A stretch of DNA of 64,000 bases from Streptomyces spinosisporus (GCF_022698145.1 NZ_JALDAX010000005.1:248001-312000), one strand, 5' to 3'. Positions 14,975 through 23,038 are shown, numbered from the stretch's first letter. Made by a program: numbers and translations. Notes: generated by a model not told the origin, from the sequence alone.

Positions 14975-15289
14975 TCATCGAGTCCATACCCGCAGGAACT
15001 CTTCGGCCGGGATGGCCTCCAGCGGATCCTGTTCAGGATCGATCGCTTGGTCTGTCAGGCCGCCGTGTTCGTCCTCCAGGTGCTCCCAGCTGTACCGGTG
15101 GAGCTCGCCGGCCAAGGTCAGCTCGGCCTGCTTGATGACGATCAACTCGCCGCGGTCGGGTACGGCCTCGATGTACCAGAGGCCGCCTTCTTCGTCAGCG
15201 TGGCGGAAGTGGTGCCGCAGCGTGGCGCTCTCGTCGAGTGCTCGCAGATACGCCATGATCTCTGCCGCGATTCGCTCCAGGTCAACCAC
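14975..15289 (-). CDS. Unrecognised 104-residue protein at the right end of the element
   Basis: Starts best at GTG 15289-15287 (VDLERIAAEIMAYLRAL); longer in-frame starts exist up to 15403 but would run over the arm-site repeats. The protein is acidic, with a helical first part, a beta pair in the middle (GGLWYIEAVPDRGELIVIKQ) and an acidic C-terminus rich in Glu/Asp. The look is that of a small immunity-like or antirestriction-like protein, but no family was recognised. It faces the AlbA_2 gene and lies between the att-like remnant and attR, so it may have come with a second element end. Confidence 0.6.
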   Translation of the reverse strand: MVDLERIAAEIMAYLRALDESATLRHHFRHADEEGGLWYIEAVPDRGELIVIKQAELTLAGELHRYSWEHLEDEHGGLTDQAIDPEQDPLEAIPAEEFLRVWTR

Positions 15290-15329
15290 GGGACCATCGT
15301 GCCAGCGAGCGCGCGCAGTTGGGCCGCTC

Positions 15330-15353
15330 TGACATCCATAAGTGACATCAACG
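15330..15353 (+). other. Candidate integrase arm-binding sites, right end
   Basis: TGACATCCATAAGTGACATC repeats the left-end pair (4054-4077) with identical 13-nt spacing and orientation and the same following AACG. It ends 83 bases before attR; the left pair lies 33 bases after attL. Confidence 0.5.
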
Positions 15354-15436
15354 GCGCCGGACGCCAGCACTCCTAGGCGACCTGGCATGGCCAGCGTGGC
15401 CATGTGGCTCCCCGGCAGGGCCGAGGAGTGATCGAA

Positions 15437-15485
15437 CTCCTAAAGCGGGTGTCGCAGGTTCGAATCCTGCCGGGGGCACCAGGCA
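15437..15485 (+). repeat. attR, right 49-bp attachment repeat
   Basis: Identical to 3972-4020, i.e. the tRNA-Arg 3' half from the anticodon loop to four bases past CCA. The preceding sequence (GGAGTGATCGAA) does not form a tRNA 5' half, so this is the duplicate end, not a second tRNA gene. Confidence 0.93.
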
Positions 15486-15486
15486 G

Positions 15487-15518
15487 AACGGCCCGGACCG
15501 ATCGTGGTTCGGGCCGTT
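15487..15518 (+). terminator. Original chromosomal tRNA terminator, now beyond attR
   Basis: Stem AACGGCCCGGACC (15487-15499) with GGTTCGGGCCGTT (15506-15518), one G-U pair, followed by TT. It resembles the terminator next to the intact tRNA (4021-4054) in stem and loop. It would have served the tRNA before the element inserted. From here to 15910 no gene, repeat or clear signal is seen. Confidence 0.75.
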
Positions 15519-15910
15519 TTGACGGCAGCGATCTCTCGGGTGCCTCGCGGATGGCGCGTTAGCGACCGGGCCGTGTGGCTCGCGGCTCGTGCGGCCGGCT
15601 GGGTTGCAGCTCTCTGCTGGTTCGAGCAGTGCCGGCCGCTTCTCTCGTGGAGGATGAGGGGGGTGGGGATCTACGGCCTTCAACATAGTCCCGAGGTGGC
15701 TCCCGGGGACCTTTGTGCCCACCCCCCTTGACCGCGGACCTCGAAGGTTCTCTGACCGGTCTCACTCCACCGGGCAAACTAGCAGGCAGCACTGACAATG
15801 ATGCGGCGCCAGGAGGACCGGCTTCCGAGCTTACCAGGTTCGGCCATCCATGCCTGGCCTGTGGGAGGAGGCGAGTTGGAGTAGGCGAGGCCCAAGCGTT
15901 CTCGTAGCGT

Positions 15911-16423
15911 CTATGGAATGCGGTTCAGTTCGCGGAGGACCCTCAGCCACGTGTCGTCGGGATCCTCCCCGAAGATGTCCGGATAGCCGCTGCTGAAGGC
16001 CTTGTCGAGCAGGAAGCTGTCGAGGTCGTCAGCCAGCTTCCGGAAAGCTTCGCTCTGCCACCACGTCATACCGGTGTCAGGAAATCCCCACACTTCACCG
16101 GTGGGCCGATGCAGGAAAACAGGGTTCTCGTCGATCTTCCCGAAGCAGAACCAGTCGTCCCGATTCAGCTGCACCGGAGCCCCCTCCATGGGATCCGCGT
16201 AGAACTGCGCGTCGACGACGACCTTCGCCTCGAAGACGACGACGCGGCCGAAGATCCCCCCGTCCGACTTGCTCAGGAAGTCCGCGTAGTCGGCGGGGAG
16301 GTCGGGCCCGACAGGGCGGCCGGAGTACCCGACGGGCGCGTTGTGCATCATGCCCAGTTCGTGGTCTTCGGAGAGCAGGGAGCGTGAAGCCGCCAACAGC
16401 TCCTCCAGTTCCCGGGAGATCAT
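15911..16423 (-). CDS. SMI1/KNR4 (SUKH) family protein
   Basis: A 170-residue protein with the SUKH signature: LPADYADFLSKSDGGIF near residue 50, then the beta-rich core (VVVFEAKVV), DDWFCFGKIDENPVFLHRPTGEVWGF and the C-terminal helix SEAFRKLADDLDSFLLD. SUKH proteins are best known as immunity proteins against contact-dependent toxins, but many stand alone, as here; no toxin gene adjoins. I chose ATG 16423; an upstream extension through a GTG would reach the divergent promoter. It lies about 430 bases outside attR. Confidence 0.82.
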   Translation of the reverse strand: MISRELEELLAASRSLLSEDHELGMMHNAPVGYSGRPVGPDLPADYADFLSKSDGGIFGRVVVFEAKVVVDAQFYADPMEGAPVQLNRDDWFCFGKIDENPVFLHRPTGEVWGFPDTGMTWWQSEAFRKLADDLDSFLLDKAFSSGYPDIFGEDPDDTWLRVLRELNRIP

Positions 16424-16574
16424 GCGGGGTCCCCATTCCTGGTCTTCAGGAGAGTACTCGCCGGGCTGTTCCGCTGAGGGATCGGCGAAGGTGAAGAGCA
16501 CGCCGGACGGAGAGCAGACAGTACGCTGAGTCCGGCGGGATCGGATCCGTGGCGCAGTGTCCGGGAGGTGCTTC

Positions 16575-17141
16575 ATGACGGCCGAGATGGTGGCCCCGGC
16601 GTGGATGCATGAGCAGATCACGGCCGAGGTGTACGAGTCCTGGTCCGAGGAGCAGTGCGCCGGTATCGAGATCGTGGACGGGATGGTCGTCGTGAGTCCG
16701 AGTGCGTCCAAGCGGCACAACCGGCTGGCGCGGATTCTGACGAATGCCCTGGATGCCGCCGCGGGCCCGGAGTGGAACGCCGACACGGACTTCGACGTCC
16801 GGCTTCAGGATGTCCCGCTCACCAATCGCCGCCCGGACGTCGTCGTATACCGTGCAGACACGATCGACATCACCCCCACCCGGCCCGAGCACGTCCTGCT
16901 GGTCGCGGAGGTGGTGTCGCCGGGCTCGGAGACCACCGACCGGATCGTCAAGGTCGACCAGTACGCCAAGGCAGGCATCGGCTTCTACTGGCGGATCGAG
17001 CAGGCAGCGACGGGCGTTCCGCTCGTGTACACCTACGTTCTCGACCCCGCGACGAAGACCTACCGGGACGGAGACGTGTTCACCGGCGTCCTCAAGGTGG
17101 CGGCGCCCTTCCCGGTGGAGATCGACCTCAGCCAGATCTGA
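16575..17141 (+). CDS. Uma2-family (DUF820) endonuclease-fold protein
   Basis: A 188-residue protein of the Uma2 family, predicted to have a PD-(D/E)XK nuclease fold. Key parts: RRPDVVVYRAD (metal-binding Asp), LLVAEVVSPGSE (Glu of the E-x-x motif) and DRIVKVDQYAKAGIGFYWRIE, the family's Lys and YW signature. These proteins are common in Streptomyces and cyanobacteria with unknown substrate. ATG 16575 follows GGGAGGTG. It is divergent from the SUKH gene, with a 151-base gap holding both promoters. Confidence 0.9.
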   Translation: MTAEMVAPAWMHEQITAEVYESWSEEQCAGIEIVDGMVVVSPSASKRHNRLARILTNALDAAAGPEWNADTDFDVRLQDVPLTNRRPDVVVYRADTIDITPTRPEHVLLVAEVVSPGSETTDRIVKVDQYAKAGIGFYWRIEQAATGVPLVYTYVLDPATKTYRDGDVFTGVLKVAAPFPVEIDLSQI

Positions 17142-17151
17142 CCCCGTCGCG

Positions 17152-17270
17152 GCTCAGCAGCCCTCACCGCTCAACAGCCCTCGCCGCTCAGCAGCCCTCG
17201 CCGCCTAACAGCCCCCGCCGCTCAGCAGCCCTCGCCGCTCAACAGCCCCCTCCGCTCAGCACCCCCACCA
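17152..17270. repeat. Seven 17-nt tandem repeats between convergent genes
   Basis: Seven units of 17 nt with consensus GCTCAGCAGCCCTCGCC (some with AACAG for AGCAG and one with GCCTAAC), filling the gap between the Uma2 and cydB stop codons. The units have no internal dyad, so this is a minisatellite rather than a hairpin terminator; the copy number may vary between strains. Confidence 0.75.
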
Positions 17271-17271
17271 C

Positions 17272-18291
17272 TCACCGCCCCACCCCCCGGTCCGCCTCCG
17301 ACGTGCTCGTGCGCTGGAACGTGCCGTACAGCAGCCAGAGGGAAGGGAGGAGTAGGGCGGCTCCGCAGGCCAGGGAGATGAGGCAGGCGGAGAGTACGGA
17401 TGGGTGGGAGGCGGCCTGGGGTGCGGTGAGGCTGCCTACGAGCATGGACGGGTACTGGGCGGCGCCCCAGGACCACAGGATCGCGGCGACCGCGAGTGCG
17501 GCGGTCACGCGCGCGGTGAGGTAGTGGCGGGTCGCCAGGAGTACGAGGCCGGCCACGCCGCTGACCGCGCTGAGCACCACCAGCGGCAGGGCGCGGTGTG
17601 TGAGGCCGTGGAAGAGTTCGGGGGCGTCCGCGTGCAGCACCGCGATCCCCGCCAGAGCGACCGCGCCGCACGCGAGCCCGGTGGCGATGGCCCGCCGGGC
17701 GAACGCCCGGGCCAGTTCCGTGTCGCCCTCGCGGGCCACGTCCGCGCACAGGTAGACGGCGGCCAGGTGTGCGCAGGTGAGTACGGCGAGGACGCCGCCC
17801 AGTGCCGAGGTCGGGTTGAGCCAGCTGGTGATCACATCGCCCTCGGCGAGGCCGGCCGGTACCCGTCCGGAGGCGACGCCGCCCGCGACGGCTCCCAGGA
17901 AGAACGGCGTGAGCAGCGAGGAGAGGGCGAAGGACGCGCCGAACAGCCGCTGCTGCCACAGTTCGGTGCTGACCTTGCGGAAGGCGAAGGCGGCGCCACG
18001 GGCGATGATGCCCAGCGCGGCGAGGGTCAGCGGCACGTAGAGCGTGGACATCACGGCCGCGAAGACCGGTGAGAAGCAGGCCCACAGCAGGACGATCACG
18101 AAGATGAGCCAGACGTGGTTGGCCTCCCAGATCGGCCCGATGCTGTGCTCGATGACCCGGCGCTGCCGCGCACCCCGGCTCGGACCCCCGGCGAACAGGT
18201 CCCACACCCCGGCACCGAAGTCGGCGCCCGCGAACAGCGCGTAACAGGTCAGCCCGATCCACATGACGGCCAGGGCGGTGTCGACGAGCAC
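17272..18291 (-). CDS. cydB: Cytochrome bd ubiquinol oxidase subunit II
   Basis: A 339-residue polytopic membrane protein (about eight to nine helices). The N-terminus LVDTALAVMWIGLTCYALFAGADFGAGVWDL is diagnostic for CydB; NHVWLIFVIVLLWACFSPVF follows. With CydA it forms the high-affinity quinol oxidase used at low oxygen. GTG 18291 has GGAGG six bases upstream; the longer in-frame frame starts inside cydA. It follows cydA by 58 bases on the same strand. No cydCD transporter genes are in view. Confidence 0.95.
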   Translation of the reverse strand: MLVDTALAVMWIGLTCYALFAGADFGAGVWDLFAGGPSRGARQRRVIEHSIGPIWEANHVWLIFVIVLLWACFSPVFAAVMSTLYVPLTLAALGIIARGAAFAFRKVSTELWQQRLFGASFALSSLLTPFFLGAVAGGVASGRVPAGLAEGDVITSWLNPTSALGGVLAVLTCAHLAAVYLCADVAREGDTELARAFARRAIATGLACGAVALAGIAVLHADAPELFHGLTHRALPLVVLSAVSGVAGLVLLATRHYLTARVTAALAVAAILWSWGAAQYPSMLVGSLTAPQAASHPSVLSACLISLACGAALLLPSLWLLYGTFQRTSTSEADRGVGR

Positions 18292-18349
18292 GGGGCCTCC
18301 AAGGTCATCCGGATCAGACTGGTGAGGCGGGCAAGGCGGGCGAGGCGGG

Positions 18350-19777
18350 TCAGACCACGGGATAGTCGCGCACGTCCGCCTCCTGTGGCGCGACCGGCAC
18401 GGCGGTGCCCCGGGCAAGGCGGCGCAGTACGTACACGGTCGCGACCGTCATCGCGGCGTACACCACGAGGACCAGCCACAGGCCGGTCATGAGTCCGGGC
18501 GCCGGGTTCACCGCGTCCCGTACGCTCATCACCCCGTACACGATCCATGGCTGCCGGCCCAGTTCGGTCACGCTCCAGCCGCTCTCCAGTGCCACCACGG
18601 ACGCCGGACCGGCGAGCGCCACCAGGGCGAGCAGCAGCCGGGAGCCGCGCCGGTCGAGCAGGCCGCCGCCGCGTCGCCGGGTGCGCCACCATGCGAGGAG
18701 CAGCCAGAGGCCGAGTCCCAGCAGGAAGAAGCCGACGGCGACCATGAGGTCGAAGGCCCAGTGCACCCCGGTGACCGCGGGCCATTGGTCTCGCGGTACC
18801 CGGTCGAGTCCCTCGACCACCGTGTCCGTGCGATAACCGACCAGCAGGGAGAGCCCGTTGGGCACCTCCAGGCCGTACTCCAGGCCGTTCTCGCCCGCGA
18901 CGCCGCCGATGGTCAGGGGAACGTGCGAGCCCGTGTGGTAGACGCCCTCGATCGCGGCGAGCTTGACCGGCTGATAGTCCGCCAGGAAGCGGGCGGCCCA
19001 GTCCCCCACCACGATCTGGAACGGCGCCACCACCGCGCCGAGCGTGAACGGTATGGCGAATCCGGCCCGGTGGTAGGCGTCGCGGCGGCCGCGGAGCAGG
19101 GCGACCGCGTACACGGAGGCGGTCAGGAACGAGGCCACCATGAACGCCGCCAGGATCATGTGCACCGTCTGCGGCGGACTCGCCGGATTGAGCATCGCCG
19201 CCCAGGGATCCACGTCCACGACCTTGCCGTCGCGCAGGGTGAAGCCGCGGGGCTGGTTCATCCAGGCGTTGGCGCACACGACGAAGAACGCCGACGCGAT
19301 GCCGGCGACCACGATGGGGATGCCGGTGAGCAGGTGCCGGCGGGGCGGCATCCGGTCCCAGGCGTAGAGGTAGATGCCGAGGAAGATCGCCTCGATGAAG
19401 AAGGCGATGCCCTCCAGCGCGAACGGCAGTCCGATGACCTGCCCGAACCGGCCCATCAGCCCGGGCCACAGCAGCCCCATCTCGAAGCTCAGGATCGTGC
19501 CGGACACCGCCCCCACCGCGAACAGCACACCCATGGCCCGCGCCCAGCGGCGCGCCAGCAGCTTCAGCGCCGGATCGTTCCGCCGGATGCCCAGCCATTC
19601 GGCGAGAAGAGTGAGGGCCGGCAGCCCTACGCCGAGGCAGGCGACGACGATGTGCCAGGCCAGGGAGAACCCCATCTGCGCGCGGGCAGCGGGCAGGTCT
19701 CCCTGGCCGGCCGGCCCGGCGAGGACGGCGGCGGGCCAGGAACCGAGGGCTGCGTCGGCTGCAGGCACAGCAAGCAC
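18350..19777 (-). CDS. cydA: Cytochrome bd ubiquinol oxidase subunit I
   Basis: A 475-residue membrane protein carrying the haems of the bd oxidase. Visible landmarks are RAQMGFSLAWHIVVACLGVG (haem ligand His), FFIEAIFLGIYLYAWDRM, the region GDWAARFLADYQPVKLAAIEG of the quinol-binding side, and WIVYGVMSVRDAV with the probable haem-ligand Met. The Q-loop is the short type usual in Gram-positives. GTG 19777 has GGGAG seven bases upstream. Lies upstream of cydB in one operon. Confidence 0.95.
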   Translation of the reverse strand: MLAVPAADAALGSWPAAVLAGPAGQGDLPAARAQMGFSLAWHIVVACLGVGLPALTLLAEWLGIRRNDPALKLLARRWARAMGVLFAVGAVSGTILSFEMGLLWPGLMGRFGQVIGLPFALEGIAFFIEAIFLGIYLYAWDRMPPRRHLLTGIPIVVAGIASAFFVVCANAWMNQPRGFTLRDGKVVDVDPWAAMLNPASPPQTVHMILAAFMVASFLTASVYAVALLRGRRDAYHRAGFAIPFTLGAVVAPFQIVVGDWAARFLADYQPVKLAAIEGVYHTGSHVPLTIGGVAGENGLEYGLEVPNGLSLLVGYRTDTVVEGLDRVPRDQWPAVTGVHWAFDLMVAVGFFLLGLGLWLLLAWWRTRRRGGGLLDRRGSRLLLALVALAGPASVVALESGWSVTELGRQPWIVYGVMSVRDAVNPAPGLMTGLWLVLVVYAAMTVATVYVLRRLARGTAVPVAPQEADVRDYPVV

Positions 19778-19811
19778 GAGTGAACTCCCGCCTCTGTAGA
19801 ACGGGTCGTGC

Positions 19812-20174
19812 CTACGAACGTACGGGGGGTTCGGCGCGCTCGCATCGGCGCCTGCGCACTGTCACCACCGCGATGTCGGCGGCCGCGATCAGGGCGAGAA
19901 CGCCACAGACCACGGCGAGCACGGTCAGCGGGCCACTGCCCGGGCTCTCGCCGGGACCCTGATGCGCGGCCCAGACCGCGAAAGCCACTGTCGCCGCGGC
20001 GAAGAGCGGCAGGAAGACGGCGGACAGCGCCAACCGCAGCCCCAGGGCGCTGCGGGCGGTCGCGGGTTCCGTGCCGGTGCGCGGCCGGCGGCCGTGGGTC
20101 GACCTGGTCGCTCCGGTCGGCCCGGGATGGGCGTGCGGGATCGAGGTGGTGCGTCCGTGGTGGGTGTCTCGCAT
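19812..20174 (-). CDS. DUF6343-type small membrane protein
   Basis: A 120-residue protein with a polar, His/Pro/Arg-rich N-terminus (RPRTGTEPATARSALGLRLALS) and two helices (LSAVFLPLFAAATVAFAVWAA and LTVLAVVCGVLALIAAADIAVV), then a basic tail. The pattern matches the DUF6343 family of actinobacteria. ATG 20174 has GGAGGAG five bases upstream. It ends 34 bases before the cydA start on the same strand and could be co-transcribed with cydAB. Confidence 0.8.
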   Translation of the reverse strand: MRDTHHGRTTSIPHAHPGPTGATRSTHGRRPRTGTEPATARSALGLRLALSAVFLPLFAAATVAFAVWAAHQGPGESPGSGPLTVLAVVCGVLALIAAADIAVVTVRRRRCERAEPPVRS

Positions 20175-20315
20175 GAGGGCTCCTCCGACGGGCCATGGGC
20201 TACGGGCCTGCTGTCTGCGTAGCCCCCGGCGGGCCCGGCAAACAGATCGAACTCGCCAAGTGCAGCTTTCGCGGGTCATGACCTTGATGTGCTCCCGGAT
20301 CCGGGCTTTCTGCCG

Positions 20316-21251
20316 TCAATCCGCCGGAAAGTAGTGACCGTTGTCCAGATCGGCGAGCAGACCGGCCCGGGTGGGCTCCCAGCCGAGGGTCCGGCGGGTG
20401 ATGAGGTTGGACGCCGGGTAGCTCTGCGTGACGATGTTGGTGAGGAATCCGAAGTACCCCGGCGTCATCAGGGCATCGTCGGGAACGCTCGCGGCGGGCA
20501 GGCCCAGGCGGCCGGCGAGGGCCTCGGCGATGTCGCGGAACGGGATGCCCCCGTCCGCGACCGCGTGCCAGTACCTGCCGGCCGGCCCCTTCTCCACCGC
20601 CAGACGGAACAGGGTGGCGACATCGCGGATGTGTACGGCGTTCCATAGGTTCGCGCCGTCGCCGGGGTAGCCGACGAACCCCTTCTCCTTCGCGAGTGCG
20701 ATCAGCGTGGGGAGGAAGCCGGCCCGGTCGGTCGTGCTGTGCGCGATGTTGGCGATCCGCACGACCGAGGACCGTACGCCCTGCTCGGCCAGGTCGATCA
20801 CGGCCCTTTCCACCTCGTTGCGGACCCGCAGGGTGCCCTTGTGCTCCGCGCCGGAGGGGAGGGCCGGGTCCTCCTCGGTGAGCGGCCGCCTCAGGTCCCC
20901 GGGCGAGCCGATGCTTCCCGCCGTGACCAGCGGCTTTCCCGTGCCCGCGAGCGCCTCGCCGTACGCGTGCACGATCGGGAGCTCGGCGGCGGCCACGGCG
21001 TCCATCCCGCCGGAGGGCAGCAGATCCTGCCGGTGGGCGACGTGGATGACGCCGTCGGAGTCGGCGGCCGCCTCCTTGAGCCCGTCGAGGTCCTGGAGGT
21101 CGCCGCGACGCACCTTCGCGCCGAGTGCGGACAGGGCCGCCGCGGAAACGTCCGACCGGGCCAGGCCGGTGACCTCGTGTCCCGCGGCGATGAGCTCGGG
21201 GATGATGTACGAGCCGGAATGCCCGGTCCCCCCGGCGACGAATACGTGCAT
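20316..21251 (-). CDS. NAD(P)-dependent epimerase-like SDR oxidoreductase
   Basis: A 311-residue atypical/extended SDR. The cofactor motif is VFVAGGTGHSGSYI at residues 3-16, with DLQDLDGLKEA and DGVIHVAHR as later Rossmann elements; it lacks a clear YxxxK, the usual proton-donor pair being replaced by an AEHKGTLRVRNEVE region. Substrate unknown. Its start is 28 bases after the stop of the upstream dehydrogenase gene, so both form an operon divergent from a LysR gene. AAAGGA lies about nine bases before the ATG. Confidence 0.82.
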   Translation of the reverse strand: MHVFVAGGTGHSGSYIIPELIAAGHEVTGLARSDVSAAALSALGAKVRRGDLQDLDGLKEAAADSDGVIHVAHRQDLLPSGGMDAVAAAELPIVHAYGEALAGTGKPLVTAGSIGSPGDLRRPLTEEDPALPSGAEHKGTLRVRNEVERAVIDLAEQGVRSSVVRIANIAHSTTDRAGFLPTLIALAKEKGFVGYPGDGANLWNAVHIRDVATLFRLAVEKGPAGRYWHAVADGGIPFRDIAEALAGRLGLPAASVPDDALMTPGYFGFLTNIVTQSYPASNLITRRTLGWEPTRAGLLADLDNGHYFPAD

Positions 21252-21279
21252 CTCTCTCTTTCCTTTGTCCTTTGTGTGT

Positions 21280-21933
21280 TCAGCCGAGAAGGGTGATTCC
21301 GAGGGAGAAATTGACGTGCTTCACGGAGTTCTTCATGAGGCCCAGCTCCATCAGGCCTACGTTCTCCAATGCCCGCGCCATGAACAGTTCCCCGGTGTCC
21401 CAGGGGCGAAGGCCCAGGCTCTCGACGAACTCCGACACCCGCGCCTTCGCCTGCGCGTCGTCGCCGGCGATGAACACGTCCAGCGGACGGTCCAGGTCCA
21501 GAGGGCGGCCCTCGGCGGTCTCGGACGCCAGAACGTGCGAGAACACCGTGTTGAAGGCCTTGACGACGTGCGCGTCGCCGGGAGCCGCCCCGGCGATCTC
21601 CTGTGCGCCGGAACTGTCGCGCGGGACGACGAATCCTCGCAGGTCGGGGGCTACGGGGTTGGTGATGTCGACGATGGTCCTGCCGCGCAGTGCGTCCCCG
21701 TACTCCCTGACCACCGCGACCGCGCCGGCGTACGGCGCGGCGAGGATCACGAGGTCCCCGGCCGGGGCGGTCCCGTACGTCCCCACCGTGGCGCCGCCGA
21801 GCGTGGCGGCCAGTTCCTTGGCCTTGGCCTGGTCGCGGCCGACGAGCTCGACGGTGTTGCCGCCGGCGAGCGCGCGGCCGGCCAGAGCACGGGCCATGTG
21901 CCCCAGTCCGACAATGCTGATGCTGTTGGTCAT
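21280..21933 (-). CDS. NADPH-dependent F420-reductase-like (NAD(P)-binding) protein
   Basis: A 217-residue protein with a Rossmann start SISIVGLGHMARALAGRALAGG and VELVGRD, followed by VVKAFNTVFSHVLA and WDTGELFMARALENVGLMEL. This is the Fno/NADP-oxidoreductase coenzyme-F420-dependent family, whose members reduce F420 with NADPH or act on related substrates. AGGAAC lies upstream of ATG 21933. First gene of a two-gene operon facing away from a LysR regulator that probably controls it. Confidence 0.85.
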   Translation of the reverse strand: MTNSISIVGLGHMARALAGRALAGGNTVELVGRDQAKAKELAATLGGATVGTYGTAPAGDLVILAAPYAGAVAVVREYGDALRGRTIVDITNPVAPDLRGFVVPRDSSGAQEIAGAAPGDAHVVKAFNTVFSHVLASETAEGRPLDLDRPLDVFIAGDDAQAKARVSEFVESLGLRPWDTGELFMARALENVGLMELGLMKNSVKHVNFSLGITLLG

Positions 21934-22077
21934 CGGTGTTCCTGCTCTCAGCGATGTGGTGTTTTCGAGAAATGCCGGTGCGGCATTACTGTGCCGAATT
22001 CGATTCGGCGCCCTTGAGGGCCTGCCATTCAGGCTGCCATCGCGCTCGAGTGACGTCCAAGACCTGTTGAATGCGTG

Positions 22078-22098
22078 GTGATACCCTGGAGGTATCAC
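22078..22098. promoter_or_regulatory. LysR-type operator
   Basis: The perfect palindrome GTGATACC-CTGGA-GGTATCAC holds a T-N11-A core (T22082, A22094), the classical LysR box. It is 15 bases upstream of the LysR start in the divergent gap, well placed for autoregulation and control of the oxidoreductase operon. Confidence 0.75.
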
Positions 22099-22112
22099 GG
22101 GCTGGGGGTTTT

Positions 22113-23036
22113 ATGAATCTGAATTCGGACCTGGATCTGCGGAAACTGCGGTACTTCGTCGCAGTGGCCGACCAGCTGCATTTCGGCCGTGCCGCCGAGG
22201 AGCTCCACATCGCGCAGCCGGTGCTCAGCCGGCAGATCCGCGCACTGGAGCAGGACCTCGGCGCCGCGCTGTTCACCAGGGATCGCCACGGCGTGGAGCT
22301 GACGGAGGCGGGGCGGCAACTGCTGGCCGACGCCGGTCCGTTGCTCGCCTCGACGCACGCGCTCCGCCGCCGGGTGTCCGCGGCCGCGGGCGGCAAGCGA
22401 CGCCTGATGGTCGGTTTCCGGGCCGGTATCGCCGTCACGCCGGCGGCCCGTGCGTTCGAGGAGCGGCATCCGGGCGTGATCGTGGACGTGCAGCGGATCG
22501 AAGGGGACGACCAGGCCGCGATGCTGCTCGACGGCCGCATCGACGTCGGCTACGTACGGCTGCCCATCGACGAGTCCGGTCTGCGTATCACCCCGCTGTA
22601 CACCGAGCCGCGGGTCGCGGTGCTGCCCGCAGGGCACCGGCTCGCCGGCAAGGAGGAGATCACCGAGGCCGACCTCGCCGGTGAACCGCTGGTCTGGCAC
22701 GGCGACCCGAGCACACAGCCCACCGAACGCCCGCTCCGCAATGCCGGGTATCCGGTGCGCGGGGTGGACGAGACGCTGGAGCATGTCGCGGCCGGCCGCG
22801 GCATCTCCTTCCTGGCCCGCTCGGCGTCCGTCTTCTACTCCCATCCGGACGTCGTCTACGTGCCGATCCCGACCCTGGCACCCGACCAGGTGTGCCTCGC
22901 GGTCTCGGCCTCGCACACCTCACCGGTGGTGGACGACTTCGTCACGGCGGCCCGCTCGACGGCCGAGATCACCGCGGAATGCGGGAACTACGAGATGTGG
23001 CAGCTCGGGGGCGATGCCGCGACGAGAGGCGCTTGA
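22113..23036 (+). CDS. LysR-family transcription regulator
   Basis: A 307-residue regulator. The N-terminal winged helix is clear (LRKLRYFVAVADQLHFGRAA, then HIAQPVLSRQIRALEQDLG, residues 8-55), followed by the ligand-binding fold (LMVGFRAGIAVTPAARAFEE). ATG 22113 lies close behind a palindromic LysR box. It most likely controls the leftward NAD(P)-dependent oxidoreductase pair; the downstream mycothiol-dependent enzyme begins only two bases after its stop, so it is co-expressed. Confidence 0.92.
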   Translation: MNLNSDLDLRKLRYFVAVADQLHFGRAAEELHIAQPVLSRQIRALEQDLGAALFTRDRHGVELTEAGRQLLADAGPLLASTHALRRRVSAAAGGKRRLMVGFRAGIAVTPAARAFEERHPGVIVDVQRIEGDDQAAMLLDGRIDVGYVRLPIDESGLRITPLYTEPRVAVLPAGHRLAGKEEITEADLAGEPLVWHGDPSTQPTERPLRNAGYPVRGVDETLEHVAAGRGISFLARSASVFYSHPDVVYVPIPTLAPDQVCLAVSASHTSPVVDDFVTAARSTAEITAECGNYEMWQLGGDAATRGA

Positions 23037-23038
23037 GC

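Larger units (their letters stand above)
3972..15485. mobile_element. Actinomycete integrative and conjugative element (AICE, pSAM2-like) in tRNA-Arg(CCT)
   Basis: The two 49-bp direct repeats bound an 11.5-kb segment holding all standard AICE modules: tyrosine integrase and excisionase next to the tRNA, a RepSA-like rolling-circle initiator, Spd spread proteins, an FtsK/SpoIIIE-type transfer ATPase, a GntR repressor and a Nudix protein like the pSAM2 immunity factor Pif. Transfer genes run left, regulatory and cargo genes run right from about 11220. The integrase frame is broken, so the copy may be locked in place. The right end may be composite (see the att-like sequence at 14953). Confidence 0.93.

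Noticed and set aside
15437..15485. A second tRNA-Arg gene
   Set aside because: Only the 3' half is present; the sequence before it cannot form the D arm or 5' acceptor strand.
15348..15722. A leftward reading frame across attR whose product contains PAGFEPATPA
   Set aside because: This is the well-known false translation of a tRNA 3' end; here it only reads through the duplicated att sequence.
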